Positions 63,540-64,000 of a DNA stretch of 64,000 bases are shown here, in pieces. The DNA lies in NCBI GenBank assembly GCA_035578155.1, contig JAPWDM010000001.1:86731150-86795149 (forward strand), written 5' to 3'. This stretch comes from Brachynemurus nebulosus. Taxonomy: Eukaryota; Arthropoda; Insecta; Neuroptera; Myrmeleontidae. Under the pieces are notes generated by a model, which saw nothing but the letters and a program-made list of their open reading frames with translations, ran no database searches and was not told the origin of the DNA. Position numbers and translations under genes: made by a program. The stretch's first letter is position 1; each line of letters starts with the position of its first letter.

Positions 63540-63662
63540 GTCTCCAACCTAACGATATCTAGTGAAATTTTTTCTAACCTAACAGAACCCAACGGAACTT
63601 GATCTCACCTAACAGAACCCAACAAAATTTTGTCTAACCTAACAAAATTTTTTTAACCTAAG
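63540..63662. repeat. ~30-bp repeat with CTAACCTAAC words
   Basis: TCTAACCTAACAGAACCCAA, TCTCACCTAACAGAACCCAA, TCTAACCTAACAAAATTTTT and TTAACCTAAG follow at ~20-30 bp steps. The CCTAA word equals the insect telomeric TTAGG repeat read on the other strand, but the array is degenerate and internal. Confidence 0.75.
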
Positions 63663-63680
63663 AATTAAAAAATTCCGTAA

Positions 63681-63895
63681 CAGATGGCGCAGCCACCTTC
63701 CTGTAAATTCAGTACAAGATGTCGCTGCTCGTCTGGATACTAGCGATCCCTGTGCGTAAGTTTGAGAAATTGTCAATAGATGGTGCTGAAAATCCTTTTG
63801 GATAGTTAAACTAGCCATTTAAAGATGGCGTTGCTAACTGAGCTACCGTGAACTCTGTACCTAGATTCAAAATTCCACGAAAAGATGGCGTTGCT
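63681..63895 (+). promoter_or_regulatory. Cluster of five AGATGGCG-type motifs
   Basis: CAGATGGCGCAGC (63681), AAGATGTCGCTGC (63716), TAGATGGTGCTGA (63777), AAGATGGCGTTGC (63822) and AAGATGGCGTTGC (63882) share orientation. The core resembles YY1 (AAGATGGCG) and the right half of CTCF sites (AGATGGCGC). No spacing rule is obvious. Could also be repeat-derived. Confidence 0.35.
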
Positions 63896-64000
63896 TTCAT
63901 AAGTTTATCATATTTTTATCTGAAAACAGGTTTAAACTGTTAGCTGACGTCATTAACAGGAATGCTGGTATTAACAGCGAAGATTTCTGTCTAATATGCA

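Noticed and set aside
63540..63662. True telomere at the window end
   Set aside because: Units are degenerate and spaced at ~30 bp, and ordinary sequence continues for 340 bp afterwards.

Overview
The window looks like intergenic or intronic DNA from an AT-rich, repeat-laden arthropod genome, most probably an insect. Supporting this are long (TA)n arrays, eukaryotic splice-site grammar, and DNA transposons of the mariner/Tc1, pogo-like, hAT and PIF/Harbinger groups. Species cannot be named from the sequence. I found no rRNA, convincing tRNA, CRISPR array or bacterial-type operon. Only one stretch looks like host coding sequence: a short exon at 2540-2800 (minus strand) with a signal anchor and both splice sites. 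The only full-length, uninterrupted transposase is a Tc1-like DD34E gene at 31182-32177 (minus).

Layout. 0-3 kb: GC-richer unassigned DNA with a degenerate tandem duplication, a deleted mariner, and the candidate exon. 3.4-8 kb: two foldback elements; one carries a 290-bp insertion in one arm only. 8-15 kb: a composite inverted structure built from a dispersed repeat with an internal (TA)n (family A here), a 90-bp-arm hairpin and a 100-bp tandem array. 15.8-25.8 kb: a hAT-type MITE, family B (a second (TA)n-linked foldback family), two pogo-like MITEs and a nested Harbinger-like MITE, a 1.75-kb palindrome, and a deleted Tc1. 26-33 kb: a hAT MITE with a perfect 8-bp duplication, a decayed hAT, a decayed Harbinger transposase, and the intact Tc1 inserted into the (TA)n of a family A copy. 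34.8-37.1 kb: another family A copy split by a foldback whose arms are 33-bp satellite. 37.5-51.5 kb: a 14-kb hAT-bounded insertion with a perfect 8-bp target duplication. 51.7-64 kb: a broken Myb/SANT-like gene, a family B inverted pair, a decayed hAT with perfect 8-bp duplication, and fragments resembling a pogo-type transposase.

The most unusual structure lies inside the 14-kb insertion. It is an 8.56-kb near-perfect palindrome at 37689-46247, flanked by a 6-bp direct repeat and starting AG/ending CT. Each arm carries the same two coding segments and a 21-bp minisatellite; nearly every unit has the AP-1 core TGAGTCA, and 21 bp is two helical turns. The 258-bp spacer holds a small C2H2-finger ORF. 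The short flanking repeat and AG...CT ends fit a Polinton/Maverick-type or related self-replicating element that has become a foldback, but this is inference. Across the window foldback architecture is the dominant theme: at least nine separate inverted-repeat structures longer than 700 bp occur in 64 kb.
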